Shown: positions 8,632-16,917 of the stretch, in pieces | Layout: each line of letters begins with the position of its first letter | Numbering within the stretch: the stretch's first letter is position 1 | Source: JACRAV01 sp964571235 | GTDB lineage: Bacteria > Zixibacteria > MSB-5A5 > GN15 > FEB-12 | Assembly (NCBI GenBank): GCA_964571235.1 | Contig: CAZNAI010000005.1 | Location: forward strand, 62,001-126,000 | Direction: 5' to 3' | DNA length: 64,000 nucleotides | The notes under the pieces: generated by a model | The model's input: only the letters and a program-made list of their open reading frames with translations | Database searches by the model: none | Told to the model about the DNA's origin: nothing | Position numbers and translations under genes: made by a program

Positions 8632-11600
8632 TCAGTTCTCGGTTTTTGATCGCCCCCCGAACATCGAATAGAGCACCGGGAGAACAAAGAGAGTCAAGGC
8701 GGTCGAGGACAAGATACCGCCGATCACGACAGTGGCCAGCGGACGCTGTACTTCTGCCCCGACGCCGTGCGAGAGCATCATCGGGAAAAACCCAAAAGCC
8801 GCTACCAGTGCGGTCATAATTACCGGGCGCAAACGAGTACTCCCGCTTTCGACTACGGCAGTCTCAAGCCCGACGCCATCGCCCAGAAGTTTCTTGATAT
8901 GCGAAACGAGGACAAGTCCGTTTAGCACGGCGATTCCCGAAAGCGCCACAAATCCGACTCCGGCTGAAATCGAAAACGGCATGCCGCGCAGAACCAGGGC
9001 CACCACTCCACCAAGGACGGCAAATGGGACACCGGTAAAAATCAAAAAGGCATCGCGGATGGAACCGTAGGTCCAGTACAGGAGCGCAAAGATGAGCAGG
9101 AGCGATAGCGGTACCACTACGAAGAGCCGTGTGCGCGCTCTCTGATAGTTTTCGAACTGTCCGCCAATCTGAACAAAATACCCCGGCTCAAGTTTGATTT
9201 CATTGTCGATCCGCTTGCGCAGTTCTGAGACAAATGAACCGACATCCCGCCCCCGAACATTGCACAGCACGACCGAGCGGCGTTTTCCCCACTCTCGCGT
9301 GATTGTGGAATATCCGGGCGCCATCGATGGTTTCACCACCCGGTCAAGAGTGATCTGTGCACCGGCGGCGTGGATTGGCAGGCGCTCAATATCCTCCGGT
9401 ACTTGCGTATAGCTGGAATCGATCTTCACAACCAGATCAAAACGCTGTTGACCTTCAAACACTTCTCCTGCGGGAATGCCACCAATCGCCTCAATGTAGG
9501 CCAGTACTTCTTCGGCCGGGATGCCGTAACGCGACATCCGGTCGCGGTCAATTTCCAACGTGAGCGACGGCTGACCGATCAGTTGTTCCACCGAGACATC
9601 GGCGTTTCCTTCGATTGTCTGGGCCAGCGCGGCAATCTCTTCGGCCTTTTTTTCGATGACACCAAGATCATCGCCAAACACTTTGATTCCGATATCGGCT
9701 CTGATCCCTGCCAACAACTCATTTACGCGCATTTCAATCGGCTGAGTAAAGACCCGATTCATGCCAGGTAGATCGGCAAGCGACGAATCCATCAGGGCGA
9801 CCAGTTGATCTTGATTGCTTGCCTTTTTCCATTGGTCGCGCGGCTTGAGCGTCATGAACATATCGGTCAGTTCAAGCCCCATCGGATCGGTTGCAAGCTC
9901 GGCGGTGCCAATTCGTGACCAGACATGGTCGATCTCGTCTGGGAATTCGGCCAAGAGCATCTTCTCGATCCGGCTATTGTCGCCCACTGACTGCTCAACC
10001 GCCACACCTGCCAGGCGGATGATATTGATAACACTGCTCCCCTCACTCAAGCGCGGTACAAACTCTGAGCCGAGCCGCGAGAAGATCACAACCCCCGCGA
10101 TCACCGATCCGACAGCAATCGAGAGAATCGTCTTGCGATGCCCTATCGCCCAGTTTATCGCGGGGCGGTAACCCCTCCGGAGCCACTCGATAACAAACGG
10201 TTCGCGTTCTTTGAGCGGCTTGGTCAGGAACATCGCAATGGCCGCCGGGATAACTGTAAACGACATCACGAGTGATCCGATGAGCACCAACACCACCGTG
10301 AGCGCCATCGGCCCAAATAGTTTTCCCTCGGTTCCTTCAAGAGTGAGAATGGGCAGATACACAAGGATGATTATCAACTCGCCGAATAGCGTCGGCTTGC
10401 GGACTTCCATGATCGATTGTTTGACCGTCTCGAGTCGCGATTGCTTGCCGTTCGGGTGCGACAACCGCCGAACCGAATTCTCAACCTGAATAACCGCGTT
10501 GTCGACCGCCAGCCCGAAGTCGATAGCTCCCAGACTCATCAGACTGCCGATGATCCCGAACATCGACATAAAATCAAAAGCGAAAAGCATCGAAAGCGGT
10601 ATGGCGGAGGCGACAATCAGCCCGGCGCGGAGATTCCCCAGAAATAGAAAGAGGATTCCTACCACCAGCGCCGCTCCCCAAAGCAAATTGTTCTCGACAG
10701 TGCCCAGCACTTGATCGACGAGTTCAGAGCGGTTGTACATCGGCCGAACTTCAATTCCGGGTGGAAGAGTTGCTTTTATCTCGTCTAACTGGGCCAACAG
10801 CCTTCGCGACACATCGTGGGAATTCTGGCCGCTTATAAGAAAACCAATGCCGAGAACAACTTCGCCTTCGCCCTGATAAGTCGCGGCGCCTCGCCGGATT
10901 TCGTGGCCGACGATCACATCTCCCAGGTCGTGCACATGGACCGGCACTCCCCCGCGATTCGCTAAAACCAGATGTTCGATTTCCTCTCGCGATGAAACAA
11001 TCCCTACCCCCTGCACAACTCTCTGCTCACCACCGCGCACCATCTGGCCGCCGGCGACATTCGAGAGACTCCCCCTGATTGTTTCAACGATGGACGTAAG
11101 AGATAGACCGTATTCCAACAGCCGGTTGGGATCGATGACAATTTGATATTGCCGCTCAAATCCCCCCCAACTTACTGCCTCGGCAACTCCCGGCACCGAC
11201 TGCAAACGCGGCTTGATAATCCAATCTTGTACCGCTCGTGGCAGGGTCGGATCAGAGGTCTTGCCGATCACGACATACTGAAAGATCTCGCCGAGTCCGG
11301 TGGAAACCAGTCCAAGTTGCGGCGGCGGGAGTTCGGCCGGCATTTCAACAGTCACCAGCTTTTCCGAGACTTGCTGGCGGGCCAAATACAAATCAATGTC
11401 GTCATCGAATACCAAGGTCACTTGCGAGAGTCCGAATTTGGAAATCGAGCGCACTTCGGTGAGTCCGCTTAGGCCCGAGAGAACCTGCTCTATCGGGAGA
11501 GTGACCTGTCGTTCCACTTCTTCGGCTGACCATCCAGAAGCGGTGGCATTGACTTGAACCATAACCGGAGTTGTATCGGGGAAGGCGTCGAAGGGCAATT

Positions 11601-11694
11601 TTGCAAAAGAAATCAGACCGCTGATACAAAGCAGAACTGCCAGCGCCAGAACGACACCCCGCCTGCGAATAGAAAAATCTATGAGTTTTTCCAT
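8632..11694 (-). CDS. Heavy-metal efflux RND pump, CzcA/CusA family
   Basis: Inner-membrane proton-driven antiporter of the HME-RND family, about 1020 residues, the usual length. It exports metal cations through a tripartite complex. Visible features are the N-terminal helix, two large periplasmic loops, two sets of six membrane helices, and the TM4 signature DFGLAVDNAVIQVEN, nearer the CzcA pattern than classical CusA. Metal specificity (Cu, Ag, Zn, Co, Cd, Ni) cannot be fixed from this. I choose the ATG at 11694 (MEKLIDFSIRRRG), ten bases after the adaptor stop, rather than the frame's earlier start. The adaptor lies directly upstream; no outer-membrane factor gene is present, so that partner must be encoded elsewhere. 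Confidence 0.95.
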   Translation of the reverse strand: MEKLIDFSIRRRGVVLALAVLLCISGLISFAKLPFDAFPDTTPVMVQVNATASGWSAEEVERQVTLPIEQVLSGLSGLTEVRSISKFGLSQVTLVFDDDIDLYLARQQVSEKLVTVEMPAELPPPQLGLVSTGLGEIFQYVVIGKTSDPTLPRAVQDWIIKPRLQSVPGVAEAVSWGGFERQYQIVIDPNRLLEYGLSLTSIVETIRGSLSNVAGGQMVRGGEQRVVQGVGIVSSREEIEHLVLANRGGVPVHVHDLGDVIVGHEIRRGAATYQGEGEVVLGIGFLISGQNSHDVSRRLLAQLDEIKATLPPGIEVRPMYNRSELVDQVLGTVENNLLWGAALVVGILFLFLGNLRAGLIVASAIPLSMLFAFDFMSMFGIIGSLMSLGAIDFGLAVDNAVIQVENSVRRLSHPNGKQSRLETVKQSIMEVRKPTLFGELIIILVYLPILTLEGTEGKLFGPMALTVVLVLIGSLVMSFTVIPAAIAMFLTKPLKEREPFVIEWLRRGYRPAINWAIGHRKTILSIAVGSVIAGVVIFSRLGSEFVPRLSEGSSVINIIRLAGVAVEQSVGDNSRIEKMLLAEFPDEIDHVWSRIGTAELATDPMGLELTDMFMTLKPRDQWKKASNQDQLVALMDSSLADLPGMNRVFTQPIEMRVNELLAGIRADIGIKVFGDDLGVIEKKAEEIAALAQTIEGNADVSVEQLIGQPSLTLEIDRDRMSRYGIPAEEVLAYIEAIGGIPAGEVFEGQQRFDLVVKIDSSYTQVPEDIERLPIHAAGAQITLDRVVKPSMAPGYSTITREWGKRRSVVLCNVRGRDVGSFVSELRKRIDNEIKLEPGYFVQIGGQFENYQRARTRLFVVVPLSLLLIFALLYWTYGSIRDAFLIFTGVPFAVLGGVVALVLRGMPFSISAGVGFVALSGIAVLNGLVLVSHIKKLLGDGVGLETAVVESGSTRLRPVIMTALVAAFGFFPMMLSHGVGAEVQRPLATVVIGGILSSTALTLFVLPVLYSMFGGRSKTEN

Positions 11695-11704
11695 TGCGAC
11701 TATC

Positions 11705-13396
11705 TCACGATTTAGGAGCCACACCGCAACATCCGGCGCCTAAGCTCCCTTTTCGCAGTTCGGTTTTGAGCAGGTAACTGCCCTGCACAACAACCATGTC
11801 GCCACGGCGAATGCCTGAGGTTACCGTGTAATATCCCGGTTCACCTCTTGCAAGCGTGACCTTGTGGGGACTGTAGCGATCCGGAGCGTCTTGCACAAAG
11901 ACAACGTTACAGCATCCTTCCCATTGCACCGCGTCGCGCGGCACCGCAAAGGTTGTCGAGTCGGAATGCTCAGGCAGTGTCAAGCGACCAAACTGATGCG
12001 CCGACAACGCCCCTTCGTGATTTGGCATTTCGGCTCGAACGATAGCCGAGCGGGTGATCGGATCGACAAATTGCGATACCCAGATTACCCGGCCGGCGAT
12101 TTTTGAGAGCGCGTCGCCGTCGGAACTGAACTCGATCACTTTTCCTTTGGCAAAGAGTGGAGCATCTTCCTGACGAACGCGGGCCTCGACCCAGAGTTGC
12201 GACGGATCACCGATTAACGCCAGTTGCGATCCACTCTCGACCAGTTGACCAACGCGGCCGTTTCTCTCAAGCAATACTCCGGAGTTTTGCGATGTCAGGT
12301 TCCACTGCGCTACCGAACTGCCGGTATCACTCACCCGATTCAGATCGCTCGGACTGATCCCACACCCGCGCAATTGTCCGAGCGCCCCGGCAAGTTGTGC
12401 CCGAGCGGTCTGCAGTTCGCGGTCGGCCTGTTGTTTATCAGAGATAGATATCAAACTGCGCTCAAACAAAGTATCCGCGCGATGAGACTGATTTTGCCGC
12501 AACTGCACTTCAGCCAGTGCCTGCAAATACTCTGACTTGATTTGTGGCATCTCGGGAGACTCGAGCACAGCGAGGGCCTGACCCTCACGTACTTTGTCCC
12601 CCGGTTCGACTAACCACCGAACGACCACTGTCTGAATACGCGCGGTGATAGCGGCCGAACGAGTTTCATCGAAGAGTACTTCGGCCGGCGCCTCCGCAAG
12701 TGAGCGACGCCCCGCCGAGATCACCGGGACACAAACCAGCCCGGCCCGCTCCGCGGTTTCGGCCGATGCAAACTGAATCGTTGCTTCGCTGGTGGCGCAT
12801 TGACGCGCGTTGTTGGGGAAATAGACCGACGCTGAAATTTCCTCCGCGAAGGCAATTTCCAGTACCGGCTCCTGCGCAAAGGATATACCGGGGTTGCACA
12901 GCCTACAATGTGATTCCGGCAGACCATGCTCGCCACACCAGTCGTTCTTGGCCTTGAACTCGGCGACCAATTCCGGATTACACTTTGTGCATTGAGATTC
13001 CGGCACACGGTGCTCGGCGCACCAATCCGCGACCGCCCCTTGAAGTGGCTCTTGTGCAAAAGTTATTCCGGGGTTGCACAGCCTACAATGTGATTCCGGC
13101 AGACCATGCTCGCCACACCAGTCGTTCTTGGCCTTGAACTCGGCGACCAATTCCGGATTGCACTTTGTACATTGAGATTCCGGCACACGGTGCTCAGCGC
13201 ACCAATCAGCCGTGGAGCTGGCGGCGCTGACAGAATGGCCGTGGCCCGAGTGATCCTCGCCTGTTTCCACATGCTTCTGGTCGGCGGTTGACTGAGCGGT
13301 TCGCTTGTCCGATGCCAGGAAGTATACCGCCGTGGAACCGATGAAAATTCCGGCGACCACGCCCGCGACCAATAAGACTGCATTTCGACTCGACAT
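11705..13396 (-). CDS. RND efflux periplasmic adaptor (HlyD/CusB type) with four Cys/His metal-binding motifs
   Basis: Membrane-fusion protein linking the RND pump to an outer-membrane channel. The order is an N-terminal membrane anchor, a His-rich linker, then four copies of WCxEHxxPESxCxxCNP arranged as two nearly identical 60-residue units. These are followed by the biotinyl-lipoyl/barrel-sandwich, helical hairpin and beta-barrel domains (VVRWLVEPGDKVREGQALAVLESPE region, then VPRDAVQ). A Cys-rich GAGCCG lies at the C-terminus. The motifs probably capture metal before delivery to the pump. Start at 13396 because GGAGAG sits at correct spacing there; an ATG four codons earlier lacks one. 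It is the first gene of a two-gene operon with the pump. Confidence 0.93.
   Translation of the reverse strand: MSSRNAVLLVAGVVAGIFIGSTAVYFLASDKRTAQSTADQKHVETGEDHSGHGHSVSAASSTADWCAEHRVPESQCTKCNPELVAEFKAKNDWCGEHGLPESHCRLCNPGITFAQEPLQGAVADWCAEHRVPESQCTKCNPELVAEFKAKNDWCGEHGLPESHCRLCNPGISFAQEPVLEIAFAEEISASVYFPNNARQCATSEATIQFASAETAERAGLVCVPVISAGRRSLAEAPAEVLFDETRSAAITARIQTVVVRWLVEPGDKVREGQALAVLESPEMPQIKSEYLQALAEVQLRQNQSHRADTLFERSLISISDKQQADRELQTARAQLAGALGQLRGCGISPSDLNRVSDTGSSVAQWNLTSQNSGVLLERNGRVGQLVESGSQLALIGDPSQLWVEARVRQEDAPLFAKGKVIEFSSDGDALSKIAGRVIWVSQFVDPITRSAIVRAEMPNHEGALSAHQFGRLTLPEHSDSTTFAVPRDAVQWEGCCNVVFVQDAPDRYSPHKVTLARGEPGYYTVTSGIRRGDMVVVQGSYLLKTELRKGSLGAGCCGVAPKS
12867..13207. repeat. Tandem 180-bp repeat encoding duplicated metal-binding module
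   Basis: Period is exactly 180 bp (60 codons). Bases 12901-12960 are identical to 13081-13140, and the next 60 bases differ at three positions. This implies recent tandem duplication or gene conversion inside the adaptor gene. Confidence 0.95.
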
Positions 13397-13504
13397 ATTT
13401 CTCTCCATTAGTTGCTAAGCCATCCATTCGGCGAGGATCTCCGGCGCACGAAACAAGGCGCCGATTGCACTCGATACTATTAAAGATGGCGTGAAGAATT
13501 CTCA

Positions 13505-13519
13505 GCGACCTACGGTCGC
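13505..13519 (-). terminator. Weak terminator-like hairpin after the Cys-rich gene
   Basis: Perfect arms GCGACC/GGTCGC with a 3-nt loop, just past the stop of the minus-strand gene ending at 13527. The following minus-strand sequence is only moderately T-rich. Confidence 0.35.
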
Positions 13520-13526
13520 CGTGAAA

Positions 13527-13814
13527 TTACGCGGAGAGAATACGAGGCGGACGATCTAAATCAACCGACCAGGTCTGGTCGATGATCACCGGGCGAAAGA
13601 AATCAGCGGATTCGCTGGCGGAATATTGAAAACTCGAACTAATGTATGTCGGCAACACTTGAGCGGTAGCTGAACAACAATGACAAAACTGACAATCGCC
13701 GCAGTTGTCTTCTGAACAGCAGTCGTCACAGGCGACCACATGTCCCGCGGTGGCCAGTGCAAGCACCGCCGCAAGTACCAAGAAGCTGATTTGCCACCAT
13801 CTGTTTTTCAGCAT
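13527..13814 (-). CDS. Small exported Cys-rich protein, putative metal binder
   Basis: 95 residues, family not recognised. A signal peptide covers about residues 1-28. Directly after it, residues 29-47 hold eight cysteines and one histidine in a C-x2-CC-x4-C-x2-C-x2-C-H-CC pattern, the density seen in metal-sequestering peptides. The C-terminal 45 residues are ordinary and end in DRPPRILSA. It sits between a DUF1573 gene and the heavy-metal efflux operon on the same strand, which suggests a periplasmic metal buffer or chaperone for that pump. This function is inference from composition and position. Confidence 0.75.
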   Translation of the reverse strand: MLKNRWWQISFLVLAAVLALATAGHVVACDDCCSEDNCGDCQFCHCCSATAQVLPTYISSSFQYSASESADFFRPVIIDQTWSVDLDRPPRILSA

Positions 13815-13898
13815 ATTAAAATATACAACAATTGTCGGTAATTACAACCGCAAATCTACTGCTCTTTACGTGTCGGCCTTTCCTTTGCGAGTCGGTGT

Positions 13899-14642
13899 CT
13901 AATGCCCGGCTGGCATCGATGGCGTGGTACCGACGGCTGTAGTTGCCTGGACCAGGTGCTTTACCGGAACAGTATATCGGCTGGAAGCCTCATCATTAAA
14001 CTGCAAAGTGACTGAACTCTCGAAGCTTACCGGCCCGGCCTCTTTGGTCAGCGCTACTTTTACCTCAGCACTCTTCCCCGCCCGAATCACCTTGGGCAAT
14101 GTCACTTTGAGCAAATTGGAAGGTGATCCAACCAGGGTCGCGACTAAATCGCTGGTCGAAACATTGGAAATGGTAATGGTCATTTCGCCAGTGGCGGCCG
14201 AACCACCGTTAGTCAGATCCACAATGAACGGCTTTATTCGCACCGGCTTGATCGAATCCGGCGCAATCAGGACATTAGCGGTAAACCTCAGTTGAGTCTC
14301 GGGGGCACCGGGGGGATTGGTTTTGACCGTCGCAACTTTGGCCACATTTCCGCTATAAGAGCCGGTATTGAAAATCAGCTCGCCATCGGTGCTGTCACCG
14401 GGAGCCAGTGCACTTTTCAAAAACGGCGCCTGGGTGCATCCGCAACCGGGTTGAATCCGTTCGATTTTCAGCGTGTCTGTGCCAACCGATTTGAGCGTAT
14501 ACCGATGAGCGATCTTGGCATTTTGGGGGACGTACCCGAATGCGAAATCAGTTGCCGGCACGCTCAGCTTGGCGTCGGCTCGACCCGCTTCGGCCGATCC
14601 GACAATCACGGCCGCTGTCAACACGATATGCAGTCCTCTCAT
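13899..14642 (-). CDS. DUF1573 domain protein, exported
   Basis: 247 residues with a signal peptide (MRGLHIVLTAAVIVGSAEA). Residues 30-125 match the DUF1573 pattern: DFAFGYVPQNAKIAHRYTLKSVG, then the hallmark PGCGCTQAP and a later LRFTANV strand. The second half looks like another immunoglobulin-like beta domain. These proteins are periplasmic or surface exposed with unknown biochemical function. I use the ATG at 14642, which has AGGAG seven bases upstream; the frame remains open to 14780 but that extension has no signal peptide. It is probably co-oriented with the metal-efflux genes rather than tightly coupled to them. Confidence 0.85.
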   Translation of the reverse strand: MRGLHIVLTAAVIVGSAEAGRADAKLSVPATDFAFGYVPQNAKIAHRYTLKSVGTDTLKIERIQPGCGCTQAPFLKSALAPGDSTDGELIFNTGSYSGNVAKVATVKTNPPGAPETQLRFTANVLIAPDSIKPVRIKPFIVDLTNGGSAATGEMTITISNVSTSDLVATLVGSPSNLLKVTLPKVIRAGKSAEVKVALTKEAGPVSFESSVTLQFNDEASSRYTVPVKHLVQATTAVGTTPSMPAGH

Positions 14643-14995
14643 CTCACAACTCCTGTCAAGGCTCGGTCTTGTTAATCGGTTTTGGTATTGAACACCGCAG
14701 TTCCGGCCGGGTTCCAAGCTACCATGCAAGACTCTGCTCACCATTTTCGGGCCGAGGACTATCACTACTGCGCAATTCAATTTCTGTGATTACAATTTTC
14801 CTGCCAGATTGCACCAAAGCGTTCGCTAAGATTAGTCGGTCTGTGTACAAGAAAGGGCCGACAAATTCTCGGGTTGCGCCTTTTTGATCCGGACAGAGAA
14901 ACCATCATAGCCAAGTAAGGGCGCCCGATAGTTTGATCTAATCTGGTATCTTTTTTGATTCCCTCGTATTTCACAAGCAGATACATTCAACCCAT
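14643..14995. other. Divergent intergenic region
   Basis: About 350 bp between the divergent DUF1573 gene and the subtilase gene. Parts are AT-rich and both promoters must lie here. I see no convincing operator, RNA gene or repeat. Confidence 0.5.
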
Positions 14996-16693
14996 ATGAT
15001 GTCGGCGAAACTAACATACACATCCCGGAAACCAAAGCTGTTACGCCGAGGTCGACTCTGCAGACACGTTTGGGGCGCGTGTACCACCGCATTGCTCATC
15101 GCTCTACTTAGACCAGCTCTTGCGAATGAAACAGTAACCGACGATCATCCAAGGAATGACCAAAAGTCCGGACGGCTGTTGATCGGCCTCATTGATACCG
15201 GCTTTGATATTCATCACCCCGACCTCCGACTGGACGGAGAATCACGAATTTTGCGACTCTGGGATCAGCGCGATTACTCACGGCACAATGGACCTGACCA
15301 TCGGTCGGCAGTGTACGAGAGTACCGAATTGGATTCCGACTACAAAATGACGGACCGCGAAGGCCACGGGACCGCGTCGGCCTCGGCCTTGTTTTCAACT
15401 GAATATGGTGGAGTGCCCGCCGAGGGCGACTTGGTGTGCGTGTGCATTCCGGAGGGCGCTGGTCCGGAAAAGATAGTCGAGGCAATCGCATTTATTCGCG
15501 CCACCGCGGAGAAACTCAGGCGGCCATATCTGCTCAATTTGAGCATTGGCTTTTCTGCCGGGGCCCGCGACGGCGAGACCGACGAGCTTGAATACGAAAT
15601 CTCACGACTCTTCCACACCGATAGTTTGGGGCTATTCCGCCAGGCAATTACGGCGGCAGGGAATTTCAATTATGACTCGACAGCGGCAAGCGACCTTTTC
15701 ACCGCTCACTTATCGATATCCGGCGCGGTGACCATGGCCAATCGTCGCGCTCATGCCCGCGGTCACCGTAGGGGTTCATTTCGAGTCATCATGCAAACGA
15801 CACCCGAGATTGGCGACGATCTTTGCACAATTGAAATCTGGTATCCGGCAAGCAAGCCGTATACGATTGCTATCACCACTCCCAACCAAGCGGTCGTTCT
15901 TTCGGCTGGTCCAGGCCAGGTCTGGGTGCCTGACAAATCACATGTCGTCTCTCAATTCGGTTCAGTCGAGATAACTGATCGCGGACCGGTGCAAGGACCC
16001 GGCCCGGAGCCGCCGCAGTGGGCTTCAACCAGTATTGTGATGAAAGATGATACCGCCGGCTACGGACCTCTGCACCCCGGCACCTGGACGATTGAGCTGT
16101 TGTCGGGCGAAGGGACATGGGACGCCTATGTCACCGGAGTGCATCCGCGACAATGTGTCAAGTCGATTCACCGTGAAGACGTCAACAACGAGTGCACGCT
16201 CGCCAATGGCGCAAACTGTGTTGAGGCAATCACTGTCGGAGCGTACAATCCTTGCTCGGAATGCACATGGTCTGATCACGACGGACACAACGTCTCTTAC
16301 GATGGATACTTGCCGGAGAACACCATTTCGCATTTCTCCAGTCGCGGCCCGACTCGCTCCGGAGTGGACAAACCAGATGTGTACGCCCCCGGCCAGTGTC
16401 GAAAAGTCGCGCTGTCACGAAATATCGCCGATGATATTCGTGCCGAAATAGACGACAATCATTTGAGAACCAACGACGATCAGCACTGGATCGCCGAGGG
16501 AACCAGTTACGCCGCACCGTATGTTACCGCCATTGTCTCTCGCCTCCTTGCTATCCGACCGTGCTTGACTCCTCGCGACATAAAACAAATTCTCGTCAGC
16601 ACCGCTGATTTCAAATTCGGCGACCCTGAACTATTGCTGAGGGTAAACTGCGAGAAAGCGATCAGGGCGGCCAAAGCCGGCCACTGCGAATAG
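14996..16693 (+). CDS. Secreted subtilisin-like serine peptidase (S8)
   Basis: 565-residue subtilase. After a basic N-terminus and hydrophobic segment (about residues 25-43, ending ALA), the catalytic triad is complete: Asp67 in LIDTGFD, His124 in REGHGT and Ser504 in EGTSYAAP. There is a long insertion between His and Ser (about residues 230-400) that looks like a beta-rich domain. Seven or more cysteines cluster in the second half, suggesting disulfides. There is no dockerin-like repeat or type IX tail, unlike the other subtilase in this window. No good ribosome site precedes the ATG at 14996, so the exact start is uncertain. Substrate unknown. Confidence 0.9.
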   Translation: MMSAKLTYTSRKPKLLRRGRLCRHVWGACTTALLIALLRPALANETVTDDHPRNDQKSGRLLIGLIDTGFDIHHPDLRLDGESRILRLWDQRDYSRHNGPDHRSAVYESTELDSDYKMTDREGHGTASASALFSTEYGGVPAEGDLVCVCIPEGAGPEKIVEAIAFIRATAEKLRRPYLLNLSIGFSAGARDGETDELEYEISRLFHTDSLGLFRQAITAAGNFNYDSTAASDLFTAHLSISGAVTMANRRAHARGHRRGSFRVIMQTTPEIGDDLCTIEIWYPASKPYTIAITTPNQAVVLSAGPGQVWVPDKSHVVSQFGSVEITDRGPVQGPGPEPPQWASTSIVMKDDTAGYGPLHPGTWTIELLSGEGTWDAYVTGVHPRQCVKSIHREDVNNECTLANGANCVEAITVGAYNPCSECTWSDHDGHNVSYDGYLPENTISHFSSRGPTRSGVDKPDVYAPGQCRKVALSRNIADDIRAEIDDNHLRTNDDQHWIAEGTSYAAPYVTAIVSRLLAIRPCLTPRDIKQILVSTADFKFGDPELLLRVNCEKAIRAAKAGHCE

Positions 16694-16786
16694 CTCAATT
16701 ACGATGTAATTCGCCTAAACAGGTGGACAGTCCGAACGATGCAACTTTTTGTTGTATAGTAAGTTAGGGACGATTCGACGATTCCC

Positions 16787-16801
16787 GTCTGTTTAACAGA
16801 C
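16787..16801. promoter_or_regulatory. Short palindrome in the TonB-receptor leader
   Basis: Perfect 7-bp arms GTCTGTT/AACAGAC around one base, in the 224-bp gap before the receptor. Possible operator or RNA hairpin. Confidence 0.35.
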
Positions 16802-16854
16802 TATTAACATTCAACTCACATTCTCCGAACCGCCCCCGTCGACAATAGCCCGTC

Positions 16855-16883
16855 TACCGGAATGAACAGGCCGGTATTTTTTT
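16855..16883 (+). terminator. Intrinsic terminator or attenuator immediately upstream of the TonB receptor
   Basis: Stem TACCGG/CCGGTA with a 10-nt loop followed by seven T residues, ending only 34 bases before the receptor ATG at 16918. A terminator so close to a start codon leaves little room for a promoter behind it, so leader attenuation is plausible. The six-pair stem is modest. Confidence 0.5.
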
Positions 16884-16917
16884 GAACTTACAATCGCGTC
16901 TTTTGGAAGAGGGACGC

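Noticed and set aside
8632..11694. Multidrug (HAE) rather than heavy-metal RND pump
   Set aside because: The TM4 signature DFGLAVDNAVIQVEN and the metal-motif adaptor upstream fit the heavy-metal class.
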